NCBI RefSeq assembly: GCF_900091845.1
Contig: NZ_FMCI01000247.1
Span: 1-58,141, forward strand
Source: Streptomyces sp. SolWspMP-5a-2
GTDB taxonomy: Bacteria > Actinomycetota > Actinomycetes > Streptomycetales > Streptomycetaceae
Direction of reading: 5' to 3'
DNA: 58,141 nt
Below are positions 25,298 to 34,845 of this stretch, one piece after another; position 1 is the stretch's first letter; every line of letters starts with the position of its first letter. The notes below the pieces were generated by a model. That model did not search any database, was not told the origin of the DNA, and saw only the letters and a program-made list of their open reading frames with translations. Position numbers and translations under genes: made by a program.

Positions 25298-25900
25298 ATG
25301 GGGAGCTACACGATTCCGAACGTCGTCGAGCGGACCTCGCGCGGCGAGCGGTCCTACGACGTCTTCAGCAGGCTGCTGTCGGAGCGGATCATCTTCCTCG
25401 GCACCGAGATCGACGACGGGGTCGCCAACGTCGTCATCGCGCAGCTCCTGCATCTGGAGTCGGCGGCGCCGGAGAGCGAGATCGCGATCTACCTGAACTC
25501 CCCGGGCGGCTCGTTCACCTCGCTGATGGCGATCTACGACACCATGACGTTCGTCCGGGCGCCGATCTCCACGTTCTGCGTGGGCCAGGCGGCGAGCACG
25601 GCGGCCGTGCTGCTGGCGGGCGGGGACCCGGGACGGCGGTTCGTGCTGGAGCACGCGCGGGTGCTGCTCGGGCAGCCCGCAAGCGGCGGCCAGCAGGGCA
25701 CGGTGTCCGATCTGGCGCTCCGCGCCCAGGAGATGGTGCGCATCCGGGGGCAGGTCGAGGAGGTGCTGTCCCGGCACACCGGCCACGATCCGGCGGTGCT
25801 GCGCGCGGACATGGACCGGGACAAGGTGTTCACCGCGCGGGAGGCGGTGGCGTACGGGCTGGCCGACGAGGTGTTGAGCCGGCGCCTGGTGACGGCCTGA
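25298..25900 (+). CDS. clpP4: Clp protease subunit ClpP4, catalytic His apparently missing
   Basis: A 200-residue ClpP homologue, second in the clpP3-clpP4 operon. Ser100 is present in CVGQAASTAA and Asp171 in LRADMDRDK. At the position of the catalytic histidine (HQP in other ClpPs), however, the sequence is LLGQPASGG, so His is replaced by Gly125. Oligomerisation elements (AIYLNSPGGSFTSLMAIYD) are conserved. It probably forms a mixed 14-mer with ClpP3, contributing structure or docking rather than its own classical active site (inference). ATG 25298 is used; GTG 25292, overlapping the clpP3 stop as GTGA, is an alternative. Confidence 0.88.
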   Translation: MGSYTIPNVVERTSRGERSYDVFSRLLSERIIFLGTEIDDGVANVVIAQLLHLESAAPESEIAIYLNSPGGSFTSLMAIYDTMTFVRAPISTFCVGQAASTAAVLLAGGDPGRRFVLEHARVLLGQPASGGQQGTVSDLALRAQEMVRIRGQVEEVLSRHTGHDPAVLRADMDRDKVFTAREAVAYGLADEVLSRRLVTA

Positions 25901-25921
25901 AGGCGCCGGCCCGGATCGCCG

Positions 25922-26395
25922 TCAGGCGACCAGCAGCAGACCGCCGTGCGGCGGGACGGCCGGGGTTCCGGCCGGACGGCGGGCGGAGCCGTGGGAGGTC
26001 GCGCCCGGCGGGGTGCTCCGGTGCGGTCCGCCCCGCACGCCCCTGACCGGCTCGGTCCGCGACAGCGCCCCGGCGAGTTCGCCGTGGGCGAGGGCCAGCA
26101 GGTCGCCGAGGGTGAGCCCGAGAGCGGCGGCGGCGGCCGCGAGGACCTCCGACGAGGCTTCCTTGCGGCCGCGCTCCACCTCCGAGAGGTACGGCATGGA
26201 GATCCGGGCCGCGTCCGCGACGTCCTTGAGGGTCCGCTCCTGGGCCAGCCGCTCGCGGCGCAGGACGTCCCCGACGAGGTCGCGCCAGAGCGGCTCGGCG
26301 CGTGGGCCGGACCGGGGCGCGGGGGCCGCGGGAGGATCGGCGCGCGGTCCGCGCAGGGGGATGACCCGGGCTTCGTTCGGCGCGTGGCTGCTCAC
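25922..26395 (-). CDS. popR: XRE-family regulator PopR of clpP3-clpP4
   Basis: A 157-residue DNA-binding protein with a Cro/C1 helix-turn-helix in the middle (ERLAQERTLKDVADAARISM ... PYLSEVERGRKEAS). The position directly 3' of clpP3-clpP4 and the domain layout fit PopR, which activates that operon and is degraded by ClpP1/ClpP2. The protein ends in GGLLLVA, with a small nonpolar C-terminus as expected for a ClpP-recognised tail; in S. lividans terminal alanines matter. GTG 26395 (SSHAPNEARV) is the only sensible start, though GGGAGG directly abuts it. The longer frame to 26575 is Pro-rich and unlikely. Confidence 0.82.
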   Translation of the reverse strand: MSSHAPNEARVIPLRGPRADPPAAPAPRSGPRAEPLWRDLVGDVLRRERLAQERTLKDVADAARISMPYLSEVERGRKEASSEVLAAAAAALGLTLGDLLALAHGELAGALSRTEPVRGVRGGPHRSTPPGATSHGSARRPAGTPAVPPHGGLLLVA

Positions 26396-26600
26396 CCTCC
26401 CAGCGTAGGTTCCCTGGCGGCCCGGGGAAGGGGCCGGCGTTCCGCCCTGGGTGGAATCGCGCGGCGGGAGACCGGGTCCGCGGGCTCCGGTGGCGGTGGG
26501 GCGGCCGGGAGCCCGGGTGCCAACTGACCGCTGTGGTGGGCCCGGAGGCGTACGGGAACGCGCGGATCCGATCAATTTCCTTCAGTCCGCTGTGAAGTGG

Positions 26601-26625
26601 GCATGGGATCGCGAAGTGGGGGTAC
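26601..26625 (+). promoter_or_regulatory. SigB-type promoter of the sigma factor gene
   Basis: GCAT (26601-26604), 15 bases, then GGGTAC (26620-26625) fits the Streptomyces SigB-family consensus GNNT-N14-16-GGGTAY. Transcription would start near 26632, about 25 nt before ATG 26657, suggesting autoregulation. It also rules out the upstream in-frame start at 26597. Confidence 0.6.
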
Positions 26626-26656
26626 GCGAGTCTCCGAAGGACCCGAGGAAGACGAC

Positions 26657-27574
26657 ATGTCTCACCGTGACTTCGTGGGAGAGGTAATGAACACCGCCGT
26701 GAACCGGTCGGAAGCAGGAGTCATGACGAAGGCTGCCCGGACCAGGACGGACGACGGGCCGCTGCCGGGCATCGAGCAGCCGCGGACGGTCGCGCCGCGC
26801 GACGCGCGGGAGCTGTCCCGCCAGTTCTTCCACCGCCTCTCCGAACTGGAGGAGGGCACCCACGAGTACCAGTACGCGCGCAACACGCTCATCGAGATGA
26901 ACATCTCGCTGGTGCGGTTCGCCGCGGGCCGGTTCCGCAACCGCGGTGACGACATGGAGGACATCGTCCAGACCGGCATGATCGGTCTGATCAAGGCGAT
27001 CGACCGGTTCGACCTGTCCCGCGAGGTCGAGTTCACGTCCTTCGCGCTGCCGTACATCGTCGGCGAGATAAAGCGCTTCTTCCGTGACACCACCTGGGCC
27101 GTCCATGTGCCGCGGCGGCTCCAGGAGCTGCGGGTCGAGCTGGCCAAGGCCCGCGAGGAGCTGGCCAGCAGGCTGGACCGCGAGCCGTCGGTCGCCGAAC
27201 TGGCCACGCTGATGAACCTCTCGCACGCCGAGGTGGTCGAGGCGCAGATAGCGTCCAACGGCTACAACTCCTCGTCCCTGGACGCCGCGCTCACCGGCGA
27301 CGGCCCGGAGGGCGGCGAGGCGGTCCTCGCCGACTTCATCGGCGTGGAGGAGGACGGGCTGCGGCTCGTGGAGGACTTCCACTCGCTGGCGCCGCTGATG
27401 GCGGAGCTGGGCGAGCGGGACCGGCAGATCATCCACATGCGGTTCGTGGAGGAGGCCACCCAGGCGGAGATCGGTGAGCGGCTCGGCTGCTCGCAGATGC
27501 ACGTGTCGCGGCTGATCAAGCGGATCATCGCGCGGCTGCGCCAGGGCATGCTCGGCGAGCTGGGCTGCGCCTGA
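26657..27574 (+). CDS. RNA polymerase sigma factor, SigB/SigF/SigG family
   Basis: A 305-residue alternative sigma factor. Region 2 contains RNTLIEMNISLVRFAAGRF and the -10 recognition segment IGLIKAIDRFDLSREVEFTS, with the very conserved IVGEIKRFFRDTTW. Region 3 follows (VPRRLQELRVELAKAREEL), and region 4 carries the -35 helix-turn-helix EATQAEIGERLGCSQMHVSRL. This is one of the multiple stress/differentiation SigB homologues of Streptomyces. ATG 26657 (GAGGA upstream) is preferred; ATG 26687 and 26723 are possible. A SigB-consensus promoter lies immediately upstream. An RsbW-like ATPase, a potential anti-sigma factor, is encoded convergently downstream. Confidence 0.9.
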   Translation: MSHRDFVGEVMNTAVNRSEAGVMTKAARTRTDDGPLPGIEQPRTVAPRDARELSRQFFHRLSELEEGTHEYQYARNTLIEMNISLVRFAAGRFRNRGDDMEDIVQTGMIGLIKAIDRFDLSREVEFTSFALPYIVGEIKRFFRDTTWAVHVPRRLQELRVELAKAREELASRLDREPSVAELATLMNLSHAEVVEAQIASNGYNSSSLDAALTGDGPEGGEAVLADFIGVEEDGLRLVEDFHSLAPLMAELGERDRQIIHMRFVEEATQAEIGERLGCSQMHVSRLIKRIIARLRQGMLGELGCA

Positions 27575-27593
27575 GCAACCCACCATCACCACG

Positions 27594-27643
27594 CACAGCC
27601 GGAGGGCGGGGCCACCTCGAAGGGGCCCCGCCCTCCGGCTGTG
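27594..27643. terminator. Strong hairpin terminator after the sigma gene
   Basis: A perfect 20-bp stem (27594-27613 with 27624-27643) with a 10-nt loop begins 20 bases past the sigma stop. It lies in the 306-bp gap between convergent genes and can act on both strands. Confidence 0.85.
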
Positions 27644-27674
27644 GCTGTCTGTGTATGCGGCTGTCTGTGTATGC
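27643..27674. repeat. Two tandem copies of a 16-bp repeat
   Basis: GGCTGTCTGTGTATGC occurs twice in direct succession (27643-27658, 27659-27674), directly after the terminator stem. The rest of the gap up to 27880 holds no gene or signal I can support. Confidence 0.8.
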
Positions 27675-27880
27675 CCGGGATGCCTGCGACAGCCCGTGAC
27701 CCGGGACCGTTTCCCGGCGTTCGGAGTGTTTCTCGACGTCCACCGGGCCTCGGCCGACACGTCCGACACGTGTGGCCCGGCCGGTGACCACCGGTCGGGC
27801 TCGACGGGTGGTGCGGGCACCCGTCCCCTCGCCCGGGACTGCCGGGCCGCTCCGTGCTCGGCCGCGTCGGCGGCCGGGGC

Positions 27881-28336
27881 TCACACGGCGTCGAGGCGCA
27901 CCACGGCGACGACGCGCTTGCCGACCGGGATCCGCTCGACGGTGACCCGACCGGCCACCGCGTGCACGATCTCCAGACCGTGCCGCCCGATCCGCTCGGG
28001 GTCCTTCGGGAACCGGCGCGGCAGGGCCTCGCTGCTGTCGTAGACGCTCACCACGACGGCCGCGTCCGTGCCCTCCAGCTCCAGGATGTAGGGGCCGTTG
28101 CTGTGCCGGTCGGCGTTGGTGACCAGCTCGCTGACGACGAGGAGCACCTCGCCCTGGACGCGGGGGTCGATGGCGGCGCACCACTCGGTCCTGAGCTGCT
28201 CGACGAAGTGTGCCGCGAAGGAGCGTGCCTCGGCGATGCATCCTGGTTCGCCGGTGTAGTGCGCCGCTCGTCGCAGCGGTTCCACGGGCACGTCGAAACC
28301 AGTGGTTATCACTGCCCCGCCCACGTGATCGGTCAT
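27881..28336 (-). CDS. ATP-binding protein, RsbW/SpoIIAB-like (possible anti-sigma factor)
   Basis: A 151-residue single-domain GHKL/HATPase protein. The N box ELVTNADRHSNG contains the Mg-binding Asn, and the G2 box is IGRHGLEIV. The G1 box is degenerate: VYDSSEALP replaces the usual DxGxG. In Streptomyces such small ATPases act as anti-sigma kinases or as orphan regulators. Convergent placement with a SigB-type sigma gene, and a matching SigB-type promoter, suggest a stress-regulon link but not proven pairing. ATG 28336 has only a weak GAGAGA ribosome site. Confidence 0.85.
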   Translation of the reverse strand: MTDHVGGAVITTGFDVPVEPLRRAAHYTGEPGCIAEARSFAAHFVEQLRTEWCAAIDPRVQGEVLLVVSELVTNADRHSNGPYILELEGTDAAVVVSVYDSSEALPRRFPKDPERIGRHGLEIVHAVAGRVTVERIPVGKRVVAVVRLDAV

Positions 28337-28387
28337 GCGTTTCTCTCTCGGAAGCCGGACTGGCCGGACGCTGTTGCACCAGTGCTC

Positions 28388-28412
28388 GTACCCCGAGCCG
28401 GGGCGTGCAGTC
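28388..28412 (-). promoter_or_regulatory. SigB-type promoter of the RsbW-like gene
   Basis: Read on the minus strand, GACT (28412-28409), 15 bases and GGGTAC (28393-28388) match GNNT-N14-16-GGGTAY. The predicted start near 28381 leaves a ~45-nt leader to ATG 28336. The -35 consensus is loose, so chance is possible, but spacing equals that of the sigma gene promoter. Confidence 0.5.
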
Positions 28413-28633
28413 CCCTGGGGGCCCGGTGTGTCCCGTTCGACTCGGAGGCGCCGTGCTGCGTCGGACGACTCGGGAGCACTGTACGACGCGTCGGACGGCG
28501 TCGTCCCGGCAGTCGGCTTCGTGTCCGAAAGCAGCGGTTCGGCCGGAACCCGGGGGTGGCTCCCGGAACGGGCGGGTACGCGGACGGGTCTGCCGACGGG
28601 CGGCGGGACCGGGCGCTGCCTAGCGTGGCTGGG

Positions 28634-29896
28634 GTGAGCCCCACAACCTCCCCTGACCGCGTCGCCGTCCGCCACGGCTGGCTCCCGGCGCTGGTCGCCG
28701 TGGTGGCCTCCATGGTGACGATGCTGCTGGTAGCGGCCCTCGGGCTGTGGGCCGCGGGGGCCGCGGACCTGCCGGGCGGCGGGTTCGTCCGGGTGGTCGC
28801 GGCGACGGTGGTGACGGCGGTCGGCGGCAGGGTCGCGCTGTCCGGGAACGCCGGGTCGGTCGCCGGTACCGAGGCGGGGGTGACCGCGGTCCCGCTCTCG
28901 GTGGCGCTGGCCGGGGCGCTGGTCCTGGCCGCGGGCTTCCTGCGTCCGGTGCGGCGCGGGGCGACGGCGGGGGCCCGGGGGCTCGCCCGGTGGGCGGCGC
29001 GGATCGCGGTGCTGTGGCTGCTCGCGCTGGCGGGTCTGGGGCTCGCCGCCCGTCATGTCTTCACGCTCTCCCTGGGCGACGGCGTGCTGGGCGACCTCGG
29101 CGACCTGTTCGGGCTGACGCCACGGGTGGGGTTCACCACCGACGTGCCGCGCTCCCTGGTCTCCGGTCTGGTGTGGCTGGCGGGGGTGCTGCTGGTGGCG
29201 GTGCTGGTGACGCGGACGGTGCCGCTGCCGGACGGCCCGGCGCGGTTCAGGGAGGCGGCGCGGCCCCTCGCGTGCGCCATGGTCGCGCTGCTCCTGGCCT
29301 GCGTGGTGCCGGCGGGCGTGGTCGCGCTGGTCGACGCGGCGACCGGCGAGCGGGCCGCGGTGACGTTCGCGGTGATCCTGCTGGGGCTGCCCAATCTGGC
29401 CTGGCCCGCGTTCACGCTGGGGCTCGGCGCCGTGTGGCACGGCCGGGTGGCGGGCCCGTTCGGGCTGCCGGTGCCGCGCGTCCTCGACGAGGTGCTGCGC
29501 GCTCCGGACCTCTCCACGCTGGACGTCCGCACGCTCGCCGCGCACGACGGCCGGGTGTGGTGGCTGGTGGTCGCGGACGTGGTGCTGGTGCTCGCGGCGG
29601 CGACCTGGGCGGCGCTGCGGTCACCGGCGGCGACCCCCGCGTGGCGGCACGCGCTGCGGACGGCGTGCGCGCTGGCGCTCACGGTCGGCCTGGTCTGCCT
29701 GCTCGGCCGGGTCGGAGCCCGCTGGGGCCTGTCGGTGCTGGGCGTCGGCGACCTGGGCGGGAACCTCGCGGGCGAGGTGGTGCTGCGGGCGGCGGTGTGG
29801 GGCGCGGTGGGGCTCGGCGCGCTGTGGGGCCTGGTGGCGGGGTTCCTCGGCGCCCTGCTCGCGCGGGCCGTGCGGGGGCGGGGCGGCGGGCGGTAG
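28634..29896 (+). CDS. Streptophobe family integral membrane protein
   Basis: A 420-residue, extremely hydrophobic protein with about 10 predicted membrane helices and Ala/Val/Leu/Gly-rich composition. It fits the Streptomyces-specific family named streptophobe for its hydrophobicity. A recognisable loop is DLFGLTPRVGFTTDVPRSLVSG, and another is VPRVLDEVLRAPDLSTLDVRTLAAHDG before the C-terminal helices. No transport or enzymatic motif is seen. GTG 28634 is the likely start. Divergent from the RsbW-like gene. Confidence 0.82.
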   Translation: MSPTTSPDRVAVRHGWLPALVAVVASMVTMLLVAALGLWAAGAADLPGGGFVRVVAATVVTAVGGRVALSGNAGSVAGTEAGVTAVPLSVALAGALVLAAGFLRPVRRGATAGARGLARWAARIAVLWLLALAGLGLAARHVFTLSLGDGVLGDLGDLFGLTPRVGFTTDVPRSLVSGLVWLAGVLLVAVLVTRTVPLPDGPARFREAARPLACAMVALLLACVVPAGVVALVDAATGERAAVTFAVILLGLPNLAWPAFTLGLGAVWHGRVAGPFGLPVPRVLDEVLRAPDLSTLDVRTLAAHDGRVWWLVVADVVLVLAAATWAALRSPAATPAWRHALRTACALALTVGLVCLLGRVGARWGLSVLGVGDLGGNLAGEVVLRAAVWGAVGLGALWGLVAGFLGALLARAVRGRGGGR

Positions 29897-29908
29897 GGCC
29901 GTTCCGGC

Positions 29909-30319
29909 TCAGCCGACGGAGACGACGAGGGCCGGGATGGTGCGCTGCATGCGCAGGGCGTCGACGGACTCGGCGAGCAGTTCGTACTCGGTGGTGTCGT
30001 CGCTGGTGGCGATGCGCACCAGGCGTCCGGCGGCCAGCTCCTCGGCGACGAGTTCCTGCTGGGCGTCGTCGCCGCACCAGAAGCGCAGGACGGCGGGGAC
30101 GTCGGCGACGGTGCCGGCGACCGGGACGAGGGAGCTGGGCGGGAAGTGCTCCGCCTCGGGCTGCGGGTCGAGGCGGTCCGCCATCCAGCTCGCGCGGTCG
30201 CGCAGCCACCACAGGGCGAGGGCGAGGGTGGGGGCCCGGTACGTTCCGAGGGGTACGCCGATGCGCTGTCCCGCGCAGGTGCCGTACGCGGTGACGTGGC
30301 ACAGGAATTCGTCGTGCAC
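29909..30319 (-). CDS. Conserved hypothetical protein (136 aa)
   Basis: I do not recognise a named family. This small soluble protein has a beta-alpha pattern with LVPVAGTVADVPAVLRFW and a C-terminal IPALVVSVG strand. GTG 30319 has GGGGGAG five bases upstream, a strong ribosome site that supports expression. It is convergent with the streptophobe gene, 12 bp away. A perfect ATGTGCACAT palindrome (30431-30440) lies about 110 bp upstream. Confidence 0.7.
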   Translation of the reverse strand: MHDEFLCHVTAYGTCAGQRIGVPLGTYRAPTLALALWWLRDRASWMADRLDPQPEAEHFPPSSLVPVAGTVADVPAVLRFWCGDDAQQELVAEELAAGRLVRIATSDDTTEYELLAESVDALRMQRTIPALVVSVG

Positions 30320-30529
30320 GGTCGCTCCCCCGTTGCGTCCTCCGCCTCGCGGCAGGCCTCGCTTTCGGTGCGGCTCATGTGCTGTGCGTGATCGTGGCTT
30401 CGCTCGATGTGAAGACCCTGACTGTCGAGTATGTGCACATCCGAAACAGTGTCACCACGACTTTCCGGCCAGTCTCTTGGCATATTCGGCGCATTTGTTG
30501 GCCGAAAGGCGCCGGGGTTCCGGGGCACG

Positions 30530-30571
30530 CCGGACGGCCCGGAGGCGGTGGTGCGCCTCCGGGCCGTCCGG
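30530..30571 (-). terminator. Hairpin terminator after the aldo/keto reductase
   Basis: A perfect 18-bp stem (30530-30547 with 30554-30571) and 6-nt loop begins 18 bases past the stop of the minus-strand aldo/keto reductase. The remainder of the 30320-30588 gap is relatively AT-rich and probably holds the promoter of the 136-aa gene. Confidence 0.8.
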
Positions 30572-30588
30572 TGTCCGCCGGGGTGCCG

Positions 30589-31581
<993 letters not shown>

Positions 31582-31730
31582 CGCGACTCCAGGGGGTTGG
31601 CGCACGGGGACGGTCGCGGGCGGCCGTCCCGGCTCTGCGTGGGTCTCTTCCGCGGTCAACTCTGTCGTGACCTCGGGGCAGTGGTCCAACAGGAGAATCC
31701 GATGGAACTCAGCGGCTAGGCTTCTCAATC

Positions 31731-32636
31731 ATGGAACTGCGCCATCTCCAGCACTTCGTCGCGGTCGCCGAGGACCAGCATTTCACCCGGGCCGCGGAGC
31801 GGCTGATGGTGTCCCAGTCCGGTCTCTCGGCGTCGATCCGTTCCCTGGAGCGGGAGTTGCGGGCACCGCTGTTCGTGCGGACGACCCGGCGGGTGACGCT
31901 GACCGAGGCGGGGCGGGCACTGCTGGGCGAGGCCGAGCGCATCCTCGCACAGGTGCGGTCGGCGCAGGAGGCGGTCGCGGCGGTGCAGGGCGTGCTGCGC
32001 GGGACGCTGGCGCTGGGCACCGAGCAGTGCATCGCCGGGGTGGACGTGGCGGGGCTGCTGGCGTCGTTCCGGCGGCGCCATCCGGACGTGGAGATCCGGC
32101 TGCGGCAGGCGGGGTCGGGCGCGCTGGCCGAGGAGGTCGCGGCCGGGCGTCTCGATCTGGCGTTCGCCTACCGGACGCAGGACGACACGGACCAGTTGCG
32201 GTCGGTGTCCCTGACGGGCGAGCCGATGACGGTCCTGTGCCATCCGCGGCACCGGCTGGCCGGGGTGGGCACCCCGCTGGCGCCGCACGAGCTGGGCGGC
32301 GAGGTGTTCGTGGACTTCCACCCGGACTGGGGGCCGCGCCGCACCACCGACGCCGCGTTCGCCGCGGTCGGTGTGCCGCGCACGGTGGCCCTGGAGGTGA
32401 ACGACGTGCACAGCCTCCTCGACCTGGTCGACGAGAACCTCGGCATAGCGGTCGTGCCGAACCACTTCCGGGAGAAGCGGCCCGCGCTCACCGCGCTCGC
32501 CCTGAAGGACACCGGCGACGTGGTGTACGAGACGGTCGCGCTGCTGCCGCCGCAGACGGCGACCAGTCCGGCGGCCCGCGCCCTGATGACGCTCCTGGAG
32601 CAGGGCGGTCAGCAGCCGCACCCGGAGGCGGGCTGA
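31731..32636 (+). CDS. LysR family transcriptional regulator
   Basis: A 301-residue LysR regulator. The winged helix is textbook: MELRHLQHFVAVAEDQHFTR, AAERLMVSQSGLSASIRSLE, PLFVRTTRRVTLTEAG. The co-inducer-binding domain follows (VVPNHFREKRPALTALALKD near the end). It is divergent from the aldo/keto reductase gene with a 149-bp shared control region, the usual layout for LysR control of the neighbour, possibly by a carbonyl or electrophile signal (inference). No good Shine-Dalgarno precedes ATG 31731. Confidence 0.88.
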   Translation: MELRHLQHFVAVAEDQHFTRAAERLMVSQSGLSASIRSLERELRAPLFVRTTRRVTLTEAGRALLGEAERILAQVRSAQEAVAAVQGVLRGTLALGTEQCIAGVDVAGLLASFRRRHPDVEIRLRQAGSGALAEEVAAGRLDLAFAYRTQDDTDQLRSVSLTGEPMTVLCHPRHRLAGVGTPLAPHELGGEVFVDFHPDWGPRRTTDAAFAAVGVPRTVALEVNDVHSLLDLVDENLGIAVVPNHFREKRPALTALALKDTGDVVYETVALLPPQTATSPAARALMTLLEQGGQQPHPEAG

Positions 32637-32722
32637 CGCGCGGCTCCCCGGGCCCGGCCGGTTCGGACCCGGGGGCGGGGTTCCGGACGCGTGAACGCCG
32701 TCCATGAGCGATGGTGGACGGT

Positions 32723-33238
32723 ATGCACGCACGGGACATTCTCATCGACGGCTTCGACCGGATCCGTGAAGAGGTCCACGCGACCGTCGAGGGCCTCGGC
32801 ACGGACGCGCTCAACGCCCGGCCCGACCACGACGCCAACTCCGTCGCCTGGCTGGTCTGGCATCTGACCCGGGTCCAGGACGACCACGTGGCCGGTGCCT
32901 TCGGCCTGGAGCAGGTGTGGCCGTCCGGGGGGTGGCAGAAGCGGTTCGGCCTCGACCTGCCCCCCATGGACACCGGGTACGGGCACAGCGCGGCCCGGGT
33001 CGCCAAGGTGCGCGTGGACTCGGGGAAGCTGCTGACCGGGTACTACGACGCCGTCCACGAGCAGACCCTCGGGGCGCTGCGGGAGGCGACGGCGGCGGAC
33101 CTCGACCGGGTGGTGGACGAGCGCTGGGACCCGCCGGTCACGGTGGGGGTGCGCCTGGTGAGCGTCCTGTCCGACGACCTCCAGCACATCGGACAGGCCG
33201 CCTATCTGCGGGGGCTCCTTCAGAGCAGTTCGGCGTAG
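32723..33238 (+). CDS. DinB superfamily protein (putative mycothiol-dependent)
   Basis: A 171-residue four-helix DinB-fold protein. Three histidines likely to hold a metal are in WLVWHLTRVQDDHV and DLQHIGQAAYLRG. In actinobacteria many members are mycothiol-dependent transferases or isomerases, so thiol-linked detoxification is plausible. ATG 32723 has GGTGGA upstream; ATG 32711 is the alternative. Its 3' end overlaps the convergent adenosine deaminase gene by 19 bp. Confidence 0.85.
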   Translation: MHARDILIDGFDRIREEVHATVEGLGTDALNARPDHDANSVAWLVWHLTRVQDDHVAGAFGLEQVWPSGGWQKRFGLDLPPMDTGYGHSAARVAKVRVDSGKLLTGYYDAVHEQTLGALREATAADLDRVVDERWDPPVTVGVRLVSVLSDDLQHIGQAAYLRGLLQSSSA

Positions 33239-34287
33239 CCGGGCAGGACGACGTCCTCGATGAGGGCGGTGCGCTCGTCGTACGGCAGGAAGGCGCTCTT
33301 GAGGGCGTTGACGGTGACCGTGCGCAGGTCGCGGGCGGTCCATCCGGCGTGCTCGACCAGCAGGGACATCTCGCGGGTCATCGTGGTGCCGGAGACCAGG
33401 CGGTTGTCGGTGTTGAGGGTGACCCGGAAGCCGAGGTCCTTGAGGGCGGTGATCGGGTGCTCGGCGATGGAGGTGGCGGCGCCGGTCTGGAGGTTGGAGG
33501 TCGGGCACATCTCCAGGGCGATCCGGCGGTCGCGGACCCAGCCCGCGAGCCGTCCGAGCTTCCCGTCGACGATGTCCTCGGTGATCCGCACGCCGTGGCC
33601 GATCCGCTGGGCGCCGCACACCTGGAGCGCCTGGTGGATGCTGGGCAGCCCGTGCGCCTCGCCCGCGTGGATGGTGAACGGCACGCTCTCGCGGCGCAGG
33701 TGCTCGAAGGCGTCGAGGTGGTCGGCGGGCGGGAAGCCGTCCTCGGCGCCCGCGATGTCGAAGCCGACGACCCCGGAGTCCCGGAACGCCACGGCGAGGT
33801 CGGCGGCCTCCCGCACCCGGTCGAACATGCGCATGCCGCAGAGCAGGGTGCCGACCCGGACCGGGGTGCCCGCGGCGGCGGCCCTCGCCATGCCGGCCGC
33901 GAGTCCTTCCTGGACGGTCTCGACGACCTCGGCGAGGCTCAGTCCGCCGTTCACCATCAGCTCGGGCGCGTACCGGACCTCGGCGTAGACGACGCCGTCG
34001 GCGGCCAGGTCGAGGACGTACTCCTCGGTGGTGCGCAGCAGGCCCTCGCGGCTCTGCATGACGGCGAGGGTGTGCTCGAAGGTGGCTATGTAGCGGACCA
34101 GGTCGCCGGAGTTGGCGGCGTCGAAGTACCAGGCGGCCAGCTCGTCGGGGTCGGTGGTGGGCAGCCGGTGGCCGATCGCCGCCGAGAGTTCGACGACGGT
34201 GGCGGGGCGCAGTCCGCCGTCGAGGTGGTCGTGCAGGACGGCCTTGGGCAGGCGGCGCAGGGCGGTGTCGGTGAGCGGCGCGGTCAT
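33220..34287 (-). CDS. add: Adenosine deaminase
   Basis: A 355-residue zinc enzyme that converts adenosine or deoxyadenosine to inosine in purine salvage. Zinc and catalytic motifs are complete: HDHLDGG near the N-terminus, TIHAGEAHGLPS (His and catalytic Glu), IGHGVR, and the Asp pair in LNTDNRLVSG. The length is normal for bacterial adenosine deaminase. ATG 34287 follows AGAAAGAA, a moderate ribosome site. It overlaps the convergent DinB gene at the 3' end. A VOC gene lies 38 bp upstream on the same strand, so the two may share a transcript. Streptomyces often have more than one deaminase gene. Confidence 0.92.
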   Translation of the reverse strand: MTAPLTDTALRRLPKAVLHDHLDGGLRPATVVELSAAIGHRLPTTDPDELAAWYFDAANSGDLVRYIATFEHTLAVMQSREGLLRTTEEYVLDLAADGVVYAEVRYAPELMVNGGLSLAEVVETVQEGLAAGMARAAAAGTPVRVGTLLCGMRMFDRVREAADLAVAFRDSGVVGFDIAGAEDGFPPADHLDAFEHLRRESVPFTIHAGEAHGLPSIHQALQVCGAQRIGHGVRITEDIVDGKLGRLAGWVRDRRIALEMCPTSNLQTGAATSIAEHPITALKDLGFRVTLNTDNRLVSGTTMTREMSLLVEHAGWTARDLRTVTVNALKSAFLPYDERTALIEDVVLPGYAELL

Positions 34288-34325
34288 GTGCGTTCTTTCT
34301 CTGTCCGGTGGGGTGGCGCGGGAGG

Positions 34326-34721
34326 TCAGGCTCGGGCGGGCTGGAGGAGGTCCCAGCGGTTCCCGTACAGGTCCTGGAAGACGGCGACCGAGCCGTAGGG
34401 CTCGTGCCGGGGCTCCTCCAGGAAGGTCACGCCCGCGGCGAGCATCCGGGCGTGGTCGCCCGCGAAGTCCTCGGTGTGCAGGAAGAGACCGACCCGCCCG
34501 CCGGTCTGGTCACCGATCCGGGCGCGCTGCCGCTCGTCCTTGGCGCGGGCGAGGAGCAGTCCGGTGCCGGTGGCGTCCTGGCCGGGGGCGACGACGACCC
34601 AGCGGGAGCCGTCCGGGCGCGGCGCGTCCTCGACGAGGCGGAAGCCGAGGGCGCCGACGTAGAAGCGGATCGCCTCGTCGTAGTCGTCGACGACGAGGGT
34701 GACCAGGGCGATGCGGCTCAT
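34326..34721 (-). CDS. VOC family protein (glyoxalase-like)
   Basis: A 131-residue VOC protein with one paired beta-alpha-beta-beta-beta domain: LVTLVVDDYDEAIRFYVGAL, GLFLHTEDFAGDHARMLAAG, FQDLYGNRWDLLQP. Its His/Glu pattern suits a metal-binding glyoxalase or dioxygenase relative, but activity is unknown. ATG 34721 has GAGAGGCCGAG upstream. The much longer frame to 34895 is not supported. Probably co-transcribed with adenosine deaminase, 38 bp downstream. Confidence 0.85.
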   Translation of the reverse strand: MSRIALVTLVVDDYDEAIRFYVGALGFRLVEDAPRPDGSRWVVVAPGQDATGTGLLLARAKDERQRARIGDQTGGRVGLFLHTEDFAGDHARMLAAGVTFLEEPRHEPYGSVAVFQDLYGNRWDLLQPARA

Positions 34722-34845
34722 CTCGGCCTCTCGGTCGGAGCGGGTGGCGGGTGCGGGTTGACGGGTGAGGTTATACGTAAAACGCGGTGCACGCCAGTTC
34801 ACTCCGGCGGTGGCGTCCGGCGACGGTGCCCGGCGGTGGCGTCCG

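Noticed and set aside
30431..30440. ATGTGCACAT palindrome as an operator
   Set aside because: A single 10-bp palindrome without repeats or an adjacent regulator is too weak to call.
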